Origin: JBBIPZ01 sp037442505 [NCBI: Deltaproteobacteria bacterium]
GTDB lineage: Bacteria > CALINM01
Direction: 5' to 3'
Assembly: GCA_037442505.1 (NCBI GenBank)
Contig: JBBIPZ010000009.1
Coordinates: forward strand, 18,588-82,587
Length of the DNA: 64,000 nucleotides
The notes below the pieces were generated by a model. The model had not been told where the DNA came from. It made no database searches and saw only the letters and a list, made by a program, of their open reading frames with translations. Positions 36,125 through 45,173 of this stretch are shown here, one piece after another (the stretch's first letter is position 1; every line of letters begins with the position of its first letter). The translations under genes and the position numbers were made by a program.

Positions 36125-39100
36125 GTGGGTAGAAAAGCAGTATTAGTTTTATTATTGGTATTTCTTTGTTTAATGCTTTTTTTACCACCATTTGCAACTG
36201 CATTAGATCCATTAGAAACATTAAAAAACATCAAAGATTCAGCAGTTGAGTTAGGCGAGGCTCTTCTGCTTAAGGGAAAAAAACTGCCTAAAACTATTGC
36301 TGTTTTACCTGCTACCGGAGAGGGCGAAGAGCAAGACAAAGTCGAAATCAGAACGAGTTTTTCTAATCACATTTCGTATAAAAATTACGATCAGCTAAAA
36401 ATCACTGATATTGACAACAAAATACATCTTGCAAAAAAACAGTTTGGCAAAGATTGGGACAAGTTTACTCCACAGGAGTTGGGTAAGATTTTGAATGTTG
36501 ACGGTCTAATTTACGTTCAAATAGTTGGTATTGAAAAGGTATATGCTGCTTTATATGGTAGTTTAACGCTAAAATTAAAGGTAAAGCTTGTAAATACAGA
36601 AAATGGCGAAGTTATATGGGAAAAAGAGGATTCTGTTACAGAAAGGTCTGGCGGTTTGCCAACGTCACCGTGGGGTGCTATATCCACAGCGGTATCTTCT
36701 GCACTTGTTTTGAGAGAAAGTGTTAAGGTAGCGCTGACTGATAAATTATGCAGGAGTCTGGCAAAAGAAATGCCAGAACCGAAAACAGCAAAAGCAAAAA
36801 GACCTCCAGCTATTTACTCTGTTTTAACAAATGCCCTTGACGGTCCTTTTAAAGCCCAAGATGAAATACTCGTATCGTTGCAGGGTGAAGAAGGACAAAC
36901 GGCTTATTTTGATATAGGGGATGTTAAAAAGGCGATTCCACTAAGCGAGATAAAACCGGGCGAATATATGGGGAAGTATGTCGTAAGGGATGGAGACGCT
37001 TGGGATAATCAGACAATAACTGCTTATTTGTACAATCCCAAGGACAGGTTAGAAGCTCGATATACTGTTTCAAATACTGTAACTGTTGATACTGTTCCGC
37101 CGCTTCAAGTCTTCGATGTGAAAACTTTTATGAAGAAGGACTGTATCCATCTGACCTGGAGTACTAATCCCGATGACGATGTTAAAGATTATGTTATCGC
37201 ACGTGCTACTGTTGAAAATCCGAGCTTTGTTGAAATAGGTATTGTTTCCGTGCCTGAATATATTGATAGCGACATAACCTTTGGCAAAAAATATTACTAC
37301 AGGATTTTTGCACGGGATAAGGCAAAAAATTTAAGTAAATTTGTAGAAATTTCGAGTGTAGCTGTTAAAACCGGCCCCACAATTGTAAAGGGAGATATAA
37401 AAGAAAATACTACCTTTTATGCAGCTGGTAGCCCATATATCATTGAAGGAAATGTTGAAGTATTAAAAGGTTCAACTCTTATACTGGATGAAGGTGTCGT
37501 TGTAGAATTTAAAAAAAATTCAAAATTAATTGTTTCTGGACAGGTAATTGTAAAAGGGAAAAAGGACGCTATCGTAACCTTTAAAGGTGTTGATTATGAT
37601 ATTATTCTTAAAGACACTTCAAAAGATGCGTTTATAGCAAATTGCGCCTATTTTTTGGGTGGAAGAAGGTTTGTGATAACAAATGCATTTTCCAATTTTA
37701 GTAGCACTACCTTTGAAGATTTTAGCCTGGCGCTTGTTATAGAAAGAAACTCAGAAGTTAATATTACTGATTCTCATTTTAGAAAAAACAAAACGACGAT
37801 CAAAATAACAGACAGCAAAATATCGCTTAAAAATGTAGAAATTACAACTTCTCAAAGTGCTCTCGAGATAGCTGGAAATGCTACATTAAATTCACAAGAA
37901 TTAAAGCTAAAAAATAATGAAATACATTTGACTTCAGAAGCTACAGCAGAAATAAACGATTTAGAAGTTTCTGAAAGTCAGGAGATTGACGTAATAAGAA
38001 AAATAAGGGGAGACGTAGAGATAAAAAAACTAAAACCTTTTGGAAAGACGTTTAAAACGCTAAAAAAAGAGTTTATAGAAGATGTAAAAAAAGATTTATC
38101 TATTGCACTTGTTAAAGATAACCATGCAGAGGCAAGAAAAAAACTTGACCTGTTAAGAGAACTGTCGGAAAAAGATTTTTATGACTTGAGCGACATTGCA
38201 GTATATTTGTTATATAAAGATGGTGAAGAACAGTCAGCCAGAGATATACTTGCCAGAGGTTTTGTCAAAGCTGGCAAAGAGTTAGAAAAAATATTATCAA
38301 ATGGTGAGAAGTCAGATATTATAGTGAAATTTACCGATGTAAAGGTTGCGTTAGGTTCATCCTTAGATGGTGTAGATAGGGCAGGTATAACAAAAGCTAA
38401 ATGGAGGGCTGTAAAGAATTTTGCTGAGGAAAAGATTGAAAATTTAGATAGAGAAAGGCTTTCTGTGCTCAATGATAAGATTATCCCAAAATCATCGGAT
38501 TATACCATTAACGTGCTTCCCATTATCACAATGACAACAGATGTTTGTTATGATGGTTACTATATGATTTTTCTCGATGTCAGGAAGATTATGAGCGATT
38601 TAAAAGAGTTTAGATTATTAAGTGATGTGAAAATGGAAACCAGGTTTGGTATAGTTGATTGTTCAGGCATTGGGATAACGAAAGGCTTGTTACTAAGAAC
38701 ACTTAATAAGCTAAAATTTAGTTTTTCAGAATATGGTACTGGTAGCTGTGAGCCTTCAAATTACTATGAAAAGGCAAAAAACAGCGATACAGATGTAATT
38801 ATACTGGCGAATGAATCTGCAAAAGTTAATCCAAGCCTTCTTGGAGGGAATTTAAAAAATATCAGTGCAACTATCGAAATTAAAGCATTTGACGCGTTTC
38901 TTTCCAAACCATTATTTAATCTTACCAAAGGTATAAACATTTATCACATGAATGAAGATTTAGGCAAAGAAGTTGCGTTAAAAAATGCTTATGAGGTATT
39001 AATAGAGCGTTTTGAACGTGAGCTCTTAAGTATAGAAAAGTCGTTCATTTCCGACGAAAGCAGAAAAAAGATTAAGAAGGCTTTTTATTCAGAAAAGTAT

Positions 39101-40492
39101 CTTCCACCAATAGAAATTAAAGTAAACAAGATTGAACCAATTTTTGCGAATAACTACAAGGTTTATTCTGAAAAACCTTTTGCAGAATTAATGATTACAA
39201 ACAATACAGCGAGTAACTTGGATTCGCTTAAGATTGCGATAATGATAAAAGATTATATGGATTTTCCTACAGAACAAACAATAGATCGTCTGGAAGCACT
39301 TGGAACCAAAGGTATAAAACTTACTGGTGTTTTTAATAATAAGCTGCTCGAACTAACAGAAAACACCATGCTTCAATCTGATATTTCAGTTAAATTTATA
39401 AAAGATGGTAGAGAAAAGGTTATTAATATAACACAGCCCGTTCAGGTTTATGAAAAACATGCACTTTTCTGGGACGATAGAAATAAGATAGCTATATATA
39501 TAACTCCAAAAGACCCTGCTATAGTTGATTTTTCAAGGGAGATAACACGTTCGGTTAAAAATAAAGTTTTTTCAACAAATTTCAGTTTAGGAATGGGTGT
39601 TTTTGAGGCGATGCGTTCTATAGGCATTATTTATCAACAAGATCCAAATAATCCTTATCAGGTGGTTTCTGAAAAGGTTGGCACTGTTGATTATGTGCAG
39701 TATCCAAGAGAAACCTTAAAAAGAAGGGCTGGTGACTGTGATGATCTTGTAAGCCTTTTTATCTCATTGATAGAGAGTCTTGGTATAGATGCTGTTGCTA
39801 TAGATTATCCTGGTCATATACTTGCAATGTTCGATTCGGGTGTTGCAAGGGAAGATATAGAAAAAGCAGGACTAAGCAGAGATATGGTAGTTATATATGA
39901 AGATAAAGTTTACATACCTGTAGAACTTACATTATTGGGAGAAAACTTTTATAATTCGTGGAAGAAAGGAGCATCTAATTACAATGAAAATTTAGGAAAA
40001 GGACTAAAATTTGTTAATATCGAGAAGGCATGGCAACAATATAAACCAGCAACACTCCCACCAGAAACTCATACTGTCGTGTTGCCAGCAAATTTTGGAA
40101 ACTTTTATAAAACCGCATACGATAATGTGATTAATGAAAGAAACGAAATGGTTTTTAAAAATGTCAACGGTAATAGCATAAAACCTGAGCAGAGTTTATA
40201 CATTCTAAAAACGAATAATTTAGCTGAAGATGCGATTTTGCTTGGAGAATTTCTTCTAAAAAAAGGGATTGATAATGTTGCATTTTTAAATGATCTTGGT
40301 AATATAGCATATCTGGACAAAAACTTTGAAAATGCGGCTGTATATTATAAAAAGGCTTTGGAGAAAGAACCAGAAAATCCATATATAATGAGCAACCTCT
40401 TGTACGCTTTAAAGAAAATGGGCAGAAAAAATGAAGTAAAAATTTACAAAGAAAAGTTGAAAAAATTAGCTCATTTTTTAGTGGAGGAGTAA
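36125..40492 (+). CDS. Giant exported multidomain protein: GNA1162-like, FN3-like, beta-helix, transglutaminase-like and TPR regions
   Basis: A 1455-residue protein that starts at GTG with TAGGAG upstream and has a signal peptide (to about 26, no lipobox Cys). Residues about 55-220 resemble the DUF799/GNA1162 family (TIAVLPATGEGEEQDK, LGKILNVDGLIYVQI). Residues about 320-415 are FN3-like. About 425-640 is a beta-helix-type repeat (KGSTLILDEGVVVEF, NSEVNITDSHFRKN). Residues about 1160-1260 are transglutaminase-like, with RRAGDCDDLVSLF carrying the catalytic Cys and DYPGHILAMFD carrying the His. TPR repeats end it (about 1375-1455). The combination is unusual. It is 20 bases from the CsgG-like gene and 1 base from the next. 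Confidence 0.82.
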   Translation: MGRKAVLVLLLVFLCLMLFLPPFATALDPLETLKNIKDSAVELGEALLLKGKKLPKTIAVLPATGEGEEQDKVEIRTSFSNHISYKNYDQLKITDIDNKIHLAKKQFGKDWDKFTPQELGKILNVDGLIYVQIVGIEKVYAALYGSLTLKLKVKLVNTENGEVIWEKEDSVTERSGGLPTSPWGAISTAVSSALVLRESVKVALTDKLCRSLAKEMPEPKTAKAKRPPAIYSVLTNALDGPFKAQDEILVSLQGEEGQTAYFDIGDVKKAIPLSEIKPGEYMGKYVVRDGDAWDNQTITAYLYNPKDRLEARYTVSNTVTVDTVPPLQVFDVKTFMKKDCIHLTWSTNPDDDVKDYVIARATVENPSFVEIGIVSVPEYIDSDITFGKKYYYRIFARDKAKNLSKFVEISSVAVKTGPTIVKGDIKENTTFYAAGSPYIIEGNVEVLKGSTLILDEGVVVEFKKNSKLIVSGQVIVKGKKDAIVTFKGVDYDIILKDTSKDAFIANCAYFLGGRRFVITNAFSNFSSTTFEDFSLALVIERNSEVNITDSHFRKNKTTIKITDSKISLKNVEITTSQSALEIAGNATLNSQELKLKNNEIHLTSEATAEINDLEVSESQEIDVIRKIRGDVEIKKLKPFGKTFKTLKKEFIEDVKKDLSIALVKDNHAEARKKLDLLRELSEKDFYDLSDIAVYLLYKDGEEQSARDILARGFVKAGKELEKILSNGEKSDIIVKFTDVKVALGSSLDGVDRAGITKAKWRAVKNFAEEKIENLDRERLSVLNDKIIPKSSDYTINVLPIITMTTDVCYDGYYMIFLDVRKIMSDLKEFRLLSDVKMETRFGIVDCSGIGITKGLLLRTLNKLKFSFSEYGTGSCEPSNYYEKAKNSDTDVIILANESAKVNPSLLGGNLKNISATIEIKAFDAFLSKPLFNLTKGINIYHMNEDLGKEVALKNAYEVLIERFERELLSIEKSFISDESRKKIKKAFYSEKYLPPIEIKVNKIEPIFANNYKVYSEKPFAELMITNNTASNLDSLKIAIMIKDYMDFPTEQTIDRLEALGTKGIKLTGVFNNKLLELTENTMLQSDISVKFIKDGREKVINITQPVQVYEKHALFWDDRNKIAIYITPKDPAIVDFSREITRSVKNKVFSTNFSLGMGVFEAMRSIGIIYQQDPNNPYQVVSEKVGTVDYVQYPRETLKRRAGDCDDLVSLFISLIESLGIDAVAIDYPGHILAMFDSGVAREDIEKAGLSRDMVVIYEDKVYIPVELTLLGENFYNSWKKGASNYNENLGKGLKFVNIEKAWQQYKPATLPPETHTVVLPANFGNFYKTAYDNVINERNEMVFKNVNGNSIKPEQSLYILKTNNLAEDAILLGEFLLKKGIDNVAFLNDLGNIAYLDKNFENAAVYYKKALEKEPENPYIMSNLLYALKKMGRKNEVKIYKEKLKKLAHFLVEE

Positions 40493-40493
40493 G

Positions 40494-40868
40494 ATGAAGC
40501 TAAAAAAACTTTTTATAACTGTTTTCATCTTATTGTTTACAACAACATTTGTCTTTTCCCAACAGTCAACTGTAATAGAAAAAGTTAAGAAAAAAATAAA
40601 AGGGATTAGAGTTACTAACAGTGTCAATAAAACCACAGCGATTGCCGGAGTTAGGGGAGCAGAAGAAAAGGAAGATGCGACGCTTTTCTGGTATGGAAAA
40701 GACTCAATTGCAAAAGAGGAACTTGATTTATTTCAATCAGGGCTTGATAAATTAGAAAAAGGTGATGCTTCATCAGCACGTTCAATATTTGAAATGTTTT
40801 TGAATAAATATCCAAAATCAGTTTTGTCACCTGATGCGTATGAAGTTATAAAAACATTAAAAAATTAG
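40494..40868 (+). CDS. Small exported protein with FecR-like motif and TPR-like helix
   Basis: A 124-residue protein with a signal peptide (MKLKKLFITVFILLFTTTFV, then SQQ) that starts one base after the giant gene's stop; the ribosome site is GGAGG. A short segment TNSVNKTTAIAGVRGAE resembles the AxRG-type strand motif of FecR-domain proteins. The C-terminal part (LDLFQSGLDKLEKGDASSAR) is like one TPR-type helical pair. It is probably periplasmic or an assembly partner of the two upstream proteins. No confident family. Confidence 0.72.
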   Translation: MKLKKLFITVFILLFTTTFVFSQQSTVIEKVKKKIKGIRVTNSVNKTTAIAGVRGAEEKEDATLFWYGKDSIAKEELDLFQSGLDKLEKGDASSARSIFEMFLNKYPKSVLSPDAYEVIKTLKN

Positions 40869-40878
40869 GAGGGCTTTT

Positions 40879-41898
40879 GTGCTTATTGTAATGCACCATA
40901 ACGCATCTGAAAAAGATGTTAATTCAGTGAAAAAAATAATTGAGGGAATGGGATACAAGGCAGTTTCTATACCGGGTGCGGAAAGAACTGCTATAGGTGT
41001 TATTGGTAATAAAGGTTGGGTTGACGATGCGCCTTTTAGAGGTATAAAAGGCATTTTAGAGATAATACATGTTACAAAACCTTTTAAATTGGTCAGCAGG
41101 GATTTTCATCCGTCTGATACTGTAATAAAGTTAGGTGAAAATGTGAAGGTTGGTGGAAAATCTCCTTTTCTTGTAATTGCTGGTCCCTGTGCTATAGAGA
41201 GTGAAGAACAACTAATTAAAACTGCTGTTTTTCTAAAAAAGTTAGGTGTGAATGTGTTGAGAGGTGGTGCTTACAAACCAAGAACAAGCCCACATTCATT
41301 TCAGGGGTTGCGTGAAAAAGGACTTGAACTGATGTCAATGGTCAGGGCTAAAACAGGTATTTTAACAGTCACAGAAATAATGAATACAGAGCATCTGGAG
41401 ATTGTATCAAAGAATGTAGATATCCTGCAGATTGGTGCGAGAAATATGCAGAACTTTGATCTATTGAAAGGTGTTGGAAAAACAAAGAAGCCAGTTATTC
41501 TAAAGAGAGGCCTATCTGCAACTGTAGAGGAATGGCTCGCTTCTGCAGAGTATATATTACTTGAAGGTAATCCAAACGTAATTTTATGCGAAAGAGGTAT
41601 TAGAACTTTTGAGACCGCAACGAGAAACACTTCTGACCTTGCGATTATACCTTTGGTTAAGTCATTGAGCCATCTGCCAGTAATCTTTGATCCAAGTCAT
41701 GCCACTGGTAAAAGGGAACTTGTTTCTCCTATGGCTCTTGCATCAATGATTGTTGGTTCAAATGGTGTTATGGTTGAGGTTCATCCAGAACCTGAATCAG
41801 CACTTTCTGATGGGCCACAATCACTGAATTTCAGAGAGTTTGAAAAGCTTTATTATAAAATTAAGACACTCTCAGAATTCTTATCAAATTCACAATAA
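40879..41898 (+). CDS. aroF: 3-deoxy-7-phosphoheptulonate synthase (DAHP synthase, type I beta with ferredoxin-like N-domain)
   Basis: This enzyme condenses phosphoenolpyruvate and erythrose-4-phosphate as the first step to aromatic amino acids. The 339-residue protein has an N-terminal ferredoxin-like regulatory domain (about 1-75) and then the catalytic domain with VIAGPCAIESEEQ (about 102-114), GAYKPRTSPHSFQG (about 132-145), GARNMQNF (about 192) and DPSHATGKR (about 271). The type I beta form with this N-domain is known from Thermotoga and many anaerobes and is feedback-regulated through it. It starts at GTG with GGAGGG upstream. It is not in an obvious aro operon. Confidence 0.95.
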   Translation: MLIVMHHNASEKDVNSVKKIIEGMGYKAVSIPGAERTAIGVIGNKGWVDDAPFRGIKGILEIIHVTKPFKLVSRDFHPSDTVIKLGENVKVGGKSPFLVIAGPCAIESEEQLIKTAVFLKKLGVNVLRGGAYKPRTSPHSFQGLREKGLELMSMVRAKTGILTVTEIMNTEHLEIVSKNVDILQIGARNMQNFDLLKGVGKTKKPVILKRGLSATVEEWLASAEYILLEGNPNVILCERGIRTFETATRNTSDLAIIPLVKSLSHLPVIFDPSHATGKRELVSPMALASMIVGSNGVMVEVHPEPESALSDGPQSLNFREFEKLYYKIKTLSEFLSNSQ

Positions 41899-41947
41899 CA
41901 GTGTATCGATGAAAATGATTTTGCAGATGTGATTTTGTAGGATTATT

Positions 41948-42024
41948 TGGTAGCGGGGAGAGGATTTGAACCTCTGGCCTTCGGGTTATGAGCCCGACGA
42001 GCTGCCAAGCTGCTCCACCCCGCG
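41948..42024 (-). tRNA. Initiator tRNA-fMet (CAT anticodon), CCA encoded
   Basis: Read on the minus strand, 5' CGCGGGG (42024-42018) pairs with CCCCGC at the 3' end. The anticodon stem GGG/CCC (three G-C pairs) around CTCATAA is the initiator hallmark. The unpaired 1:72 position is C1 with U72 rather than the C1-A72 of E. coli. The 3' CCA is encoded at 41950-41948. The T arm AGAGG TTCAAAT CCTCT is regular. Its promoter lies 20-45 bases upstream. Confidence 0.97.
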
Positions 42025-42040
42025 TCTGTTACAGTTAATA

Positions 42041-42069
42041 ATTTTAGACAATAGTTTTGGCTTTGTCAA
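42041..42069 (-). promoter_or_regulatory. Promoter of the initiator tRNA
   Basis: On the minus strand, a perfect TTGACA (42069-42064), a 17-base spacer and TAAAAT (42046-42041) are followed by the tRNA 17 bases later. The -35 is one arm of the palindrome shared with the ffh promoter. Confidence 0.7.
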
Positions 42070-42083
42070 GATATTTCTTGACA
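42064..42083. promoter_or_regulatory. Perfect palindrome containing both divergent -35 elements
   Basis: TGTCAAGA, a TATT centre and TCTTGACA form a perfect 8-base-arm palindrome. Each arm contains the -35 TTGACA of one of the two divergent promoters (tRNA-fMet to the left, ffh to the right). The two -10 boxes lie outside on either side. Symmetry may just be the consequence of back-to-back perfect -35 boxes, or may be an operator. Confidence 0.7.
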
Positions 42084-42106
42084 TTATTTTCACTATTTCA
42101 TATTAT
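42078..42106 (+). promoter_or_regulatory. Promoter of ffh
   Basis: A perfect TTGACA (42078-42083), 17 bases and TATTAT (42101-42106) predict a start near 42113. That is about five bases before the ffh ATG at 42118. No ribosome site fits in between. Confidence 0.7.
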
Positions 42107-42117
42107 TTTATTTCTGT

Positions 42118-43455
42118 ATGTTTGAAACACTTTCAGATAAGTTAGGAGTTGTTTTTAAAAAGCTAAGAGGGCACGGCAGGATTACCGAAAGCAATATCAA
42201 TGATGCTCTGAGAGAAGTGCGTCTTGCTTTGCTTGAAGCTGACGTTCATTTTAAAGTAGTCAAAGAGTTTCTTGATAGAGTTAAAGAAAAGGCATTAGGG
42301 CAGGAAGTTCTGAACAGTGTTACCCCAGCGCAGCAGTTTATCAAGATAGTGTATGATGAGCTTGTAAAAACATTGGGGGGCGAGACTGTTGAACTTAATT
42401 TTGCCGGCAAAACGCCTATTGTTTTTATGCTTGTTGGTTTGCAGGGAACAGGTAAAACCACTCAATCAGCCAAACTTGCTTTATATCTTAGAAATAAAAA
42501 AAGAAAGCCATGTCTTGTATCGTTGGATGTTTACCGTCCTGCTGCTTATGAACAGCTAAAAAAGTTATCTTTGCAGATTGCGGTACCTTTTTACGAATAT
42601 TCTCAACCTGCTAACCCTTTAGATATAGCACGTGATGCAATAATTTTTGCTGAGAAGAGTGGTTGCGATACAGTTATATTTGACACTGCTGGAAGATTAC
42701 AGATTGACGAAGCCTTAATGGAAGAGCTTAAAACATTGCGTTCGCAGATTGTTATGAATGAGGTTCTTCTTGTTGTTGATGCAATGACAGGGCAGGAGGC
42801 TTTGAACGTTGCTGATCGCTTCAACAAAGATGTTGGTTTAACGGGACTTGTACTGACAAAACTTGATGGTGACGCACGTGGTGGTGCTGCTTTATCAGCA
42901 AAAACAGTTACTGGTGTTCCTATCAAATTTGCTGGAATGGGTGAAAAGTTAAATGCTTTTGAGGTTTTTCATCCTGATAGAGTTGCTTCAAGAATATTGG
43001 GAATGGGTGATGTAGTTTCTCTCGTTGAAAAGGCACAGGATGTTGTTGATAAAAAACAAGCTGAAGACTGGCAAAAAAAGATGATGAAGGGCCAGTTTTC
43101 CTTGGAGGACTTTAAAGAACAATTCAAATACATGAAAAAAATGGGATCTCTTGAAAGCATAATGGGGCTATTACCAGGAATGAATAAGTTGAAAAATGAA
43201 GTTGATTGGGATAAAATGGAAAAAGAGTTTAAAAGGATGGAAGCGATTATTAACTCAATGACATTGAAAGAAAGAAGAAATCCTGATATACTAAACGGAA
43301 GTAGAAAAAGGCGTATTGCCTTGGGAAGTGGAACTAATGTCCAGGAAGTAAATGCTTTGCTAAAAAATTACTTTCAGGCAAAAAAGATGTTTAATCAGAT
43401 TAAACTTAAAGGTGCTAAGAACGTTTTACGTGGTTTAGGTGGTATTTTTAAATAA
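42118..43455 (+). CDS. ffh: Signal recognition particle protein Ffh
   Basis: Ffh binds SRP RNA (gene at 27068) and signal sequences and docks with FtsY. The 445-residue protein begins MFETLSDKLGVVFKKLRGHG. It then has the GTPase P-loop GLQGTGKTTQSAKLA (about 106-120), DVYRPAA, DTAGRLQ, TKLDGDARGG and the GMGE/DKF region. A Met-rich M domain (about 325-445) with GSGTNVQEVN binds the RNA. The start is fixed by homology. The promoter ends 11 bases upstream, so translation looks leaderless. It leads the ribosomal operon rpsP-rplS. Confidence 0.98.
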   Translation: MFETLSDKLGVVFKKLRGHGRITESNINDALREVRLALLEADVHFKVVKEFLDRVKEKALGQEVLNSVTPAQQFIKIVYDELVKTLGGETVELNFAGKTPIVFMLVGLQGTGKTTQSAKLALYLRNKKRKPCLVSLDVYRPAAYEQLKKLSLQIAVPFYEYSQPANPLDIARDAIIFAEKSGCDTVIFDTAGRLQIDEALMEELKTLRSQIVMNEVLLVVDAMTGQEALNVADRFNKDVGLTGLVLTKLDGDARGGAALSAKTVTGVPIKFAGMGEKLNAFEVFHPDRVASRILGMGDVVSLVEKAQDVVDKKQAEDWQKKMMKGQFSLEDFKEQFKYMKKMGSLESIMGLLPGMNKLKNEVDWDKMEKEFKRMEAIINSMTLKERRNPDILNGSRKRRIALGSGTNVQEVNALLKNYFQAKKMFNQIKLKGAKNVLRGLGGIFK

Positions 43456-43471
43456 TTAAGGAGGCGATTTA

Positions 43472-43720
43472 ATGGCAGTAAAAATCAGATTGTTCAGAGC
43501 AGGCGGGAAAAAGAGTCCTTTTTACAGGATAGTTGTTGCGAACTCGGAAGCTCCGAGAGATGGTAAGTTTATCGAAATACTTGGTTATTATGACCCAGCG
43601 AAAGGGACAGAGGCAGCAAAGTTGAATGTTGAAAGTTACAAAGAATGGTTAAAAAAGGGTGCTCAACCCACGGAAATTGTTGAACAAATTGCCAAAAAAC
43701 TTGACGCATATAGCAACTGA
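43472..43720 (+). CDS. rpsP: Small ribosomal subunit protein bS16
   Basis: An 82-residue protein with the bS16 pattern [33 protein letters not shown]. It binds 16S rRNA in the small subunit. It is in the standard order ffh-rpsP-khpA-rimM-trmD. The ribosome site is AGGAGG. Confidence 0.98.
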   Translation: MAVKIRLFRAGGKKSPFYRIVVANSEAPRDGKFIEILGYYDPAKGTEAAKLNVESYKEWLKKGAQPTEIVEQIAKKLDAYSN

Positions 43721-43746
43721 ATAAAACACACATGGGAGGTAATGGA

Positions 43747-43977
43747 ATGAAAGAGCTAATCGAGTACATTGCAAAAGCATTGGTTGACAACCCTGGAGCA
43801 GTTAAGGTTACTGAGATTCAGGGAGAAAGCACTACTGTTATCGAGCTTTCTGTTGCAAATGAGGACAGAGGAAAGGTCATTGGTAAAGACGGTAGAACAG
43901 CAAGAGCTATGAGAACAATACTATCTGCTGCTTCTGCAAAAGCAAGAAAAAGAGCAGTTCTCGAGATAGTAGAGTAA
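43747..43977 (+). CDS. khpA: KH-domain RNA-binding protein KhpA
   Basis: A 76-residue KH-domain protein of the KhpA/YlqC family, with the [14 protein letters not shown] nucleic-acid-binding loop (about 45-58). The start at 43747 is preferred because GGGAGG lies seven bases upstream; the ATG at 43732 is within that ribosome site. KhpA proteins bind RNA, often with KhpB, and are usual in this operon. It directly abuts rimM. Confidence 0.95.
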   Translation: MKELIEYIAKALVDNPGAVKVTEIQGESTTVIELSVANEDRGKVIGKDGRTARAMRTILSAASAKARKRAVLEIVE

Positions 43978-44496
43978 ATGAAGGAAGGGGATTTAATATC
44001 CCTCGGCTTTGTTGTCTCTGTTCATGGATTAAAGGGCTTTGTTAAGCTAAAGACTTACAGCGGAAGGGCGGACAACCTTTCCGCTGGCTCTTTTTTATAT
44101 ATCAAAAAAAAATCAGGCGAGCTGGTTGAGCTTAAGATTAGAAAGGTTCAGAAACAGAAAAATCTTTTTCTTGTTTCTTTTGACGGAATTGATACTGTTG
44201 AGCAAGCCTTAGAATTGGAAAAATCTAAAGTTTTTAAAAAGTTTGGTGAGTTACAACCGACTGAAGAAGACGAATTCTATTTTGCAGAGCTGTTAGGATT
44301 AAAGGCTTTTTCGGTTATGGGGAAGTATCTCGGAAAGATAGAAGAGATTATCGAAACTGGTGCTAATTTTGTTATATCGGTAAAAAATGATGAAAATGAG
44401 TTGTTGTTTCCTTTTATAAAAAGTGTAGTAAAAGAAGTAAATAAGTCGGCAGGAAAAATAGTCCTGGATGTAACAGGTTACATAGATGAAGATTGA
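43978..44496 (+). CDS. rimM: Ribosome maturation factor RimM
   Basis: RimM helps mature the 30S head through contact with uS19 and 16S rRNA. The 172-residue protein has the N-terminal beta-barrel start ISLGFVVSVHGLKGFVKLKT and the C-terminal PRC-like barrel (EFYFAELLGLKAFSVMGKYLGK). It starts at the base after the khpA stop and overlaps trmD by 11 bases. Confidence 0.96.
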   Translation: MKEGDLISLGFVVSVHGLKGFVKLKTYSGRADNLSAGSFLYIKKKSGELVELKIRKVQKQKNLFLVSFDGIDTVEQALELEKSKVFKKFGELQPTEEDEFYFAELLGLKAFSVMGKYLGKIEEIIETGANFVISVKNDENELLFPFIKSVVKEVNKSAGKIVLDVTGYIDED

Positions 44497-45169
44497 CGTT
44501 ATTACGATTTTTCCTGACTATTTTAAAACTCCTTTCGAACAGAGTTTAATAGCAAAGGCTATAGAAAAATCTTTGCTGAAGATTGATATATGGGATATAA
44601 GAGAATTTTCGGAAGATAAACATAAAACTGTTGACGATATCCCTTATGGTGGTGGATGTGGTATGGTAATGAAGATTCAGCCTATATACGATTGTCTGAA
44701 TATGGTTGAAAAAAGAAATGGACATGGATATAAGATAGTATTAACACCAAAGGGCAGAAAATTTACACAGGAAGTTGCAAAAGAATTAAGCAAGAAAGAG
44801 CATTTGATATTTATTTGTGGTAGATACGAAGGGATAGACGAACGCATTAATAACTTTGTAGATGATGAAATTTCGATAGGAGATTATGTTTTGATGGGTG
44901 GAGAAGTAGCTGCTATCGTTATTGTCGAGGCTGTTACAAGATTGGTAGATGGTGTGGTAGGTAAAACCAGATCTGTGGAAGTTGAAACATTTTCCAATAG
45001 TTTACTTGAATATCCTCAGTATACAAGACCTTATGATTTTTTAGGTTACAAAGTGCCCGACGTGTTAATTTCTGGTGACCATAAAAAGATTGAAGAATGG
45101 AGACGTTTACAGGCAATAGAAATCACAAAAAAAAGACGTCCTGATTTATTAAAAAAAGGTGAGGCATAA
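44486..45169 (+). CDS. trmD: tRNA (guanine-N1)-methyltransferase TrmD
   Basis: TrmD methylates G37 of tRNAs to prevent frameshifting. The 227-residue protein has DVITIFPDYF (3-12), DIPYGGGCGMVMK (about 52-64), FICGRYEGIDERI (about 110-122), SIGDYVLMGGE (about 132-142, trefoil-knot SAM site) and EYPQYTRPYDFLG. All fit the SPOUT TrmD pattern. It overlaps rimM and is followed by a second SPOUT enzyme. Confidence 0.98.
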   Translation: MKIDVITIFPDYFKTPFEQSLIAKAIEKSLLKIDIWDIREFSEDKHKTVDDIPYGGGCGMVMKIQPIYDCLNMVEKRNGHGYKIVLTPKGRKFTQEVAKELSKKEHLIFICGRYEGIDERINNFVDDEISIGDYVLMGGEVAAIVIVEAVTRLVDGVVGKTRSVEVETFSNSLLEYPQYTRPYDFLGYKVPDVLISGDHKKIEEWRRLQAIEITKKRRPDLLKKGEA

Positions 45170-45173
45170 AAGG

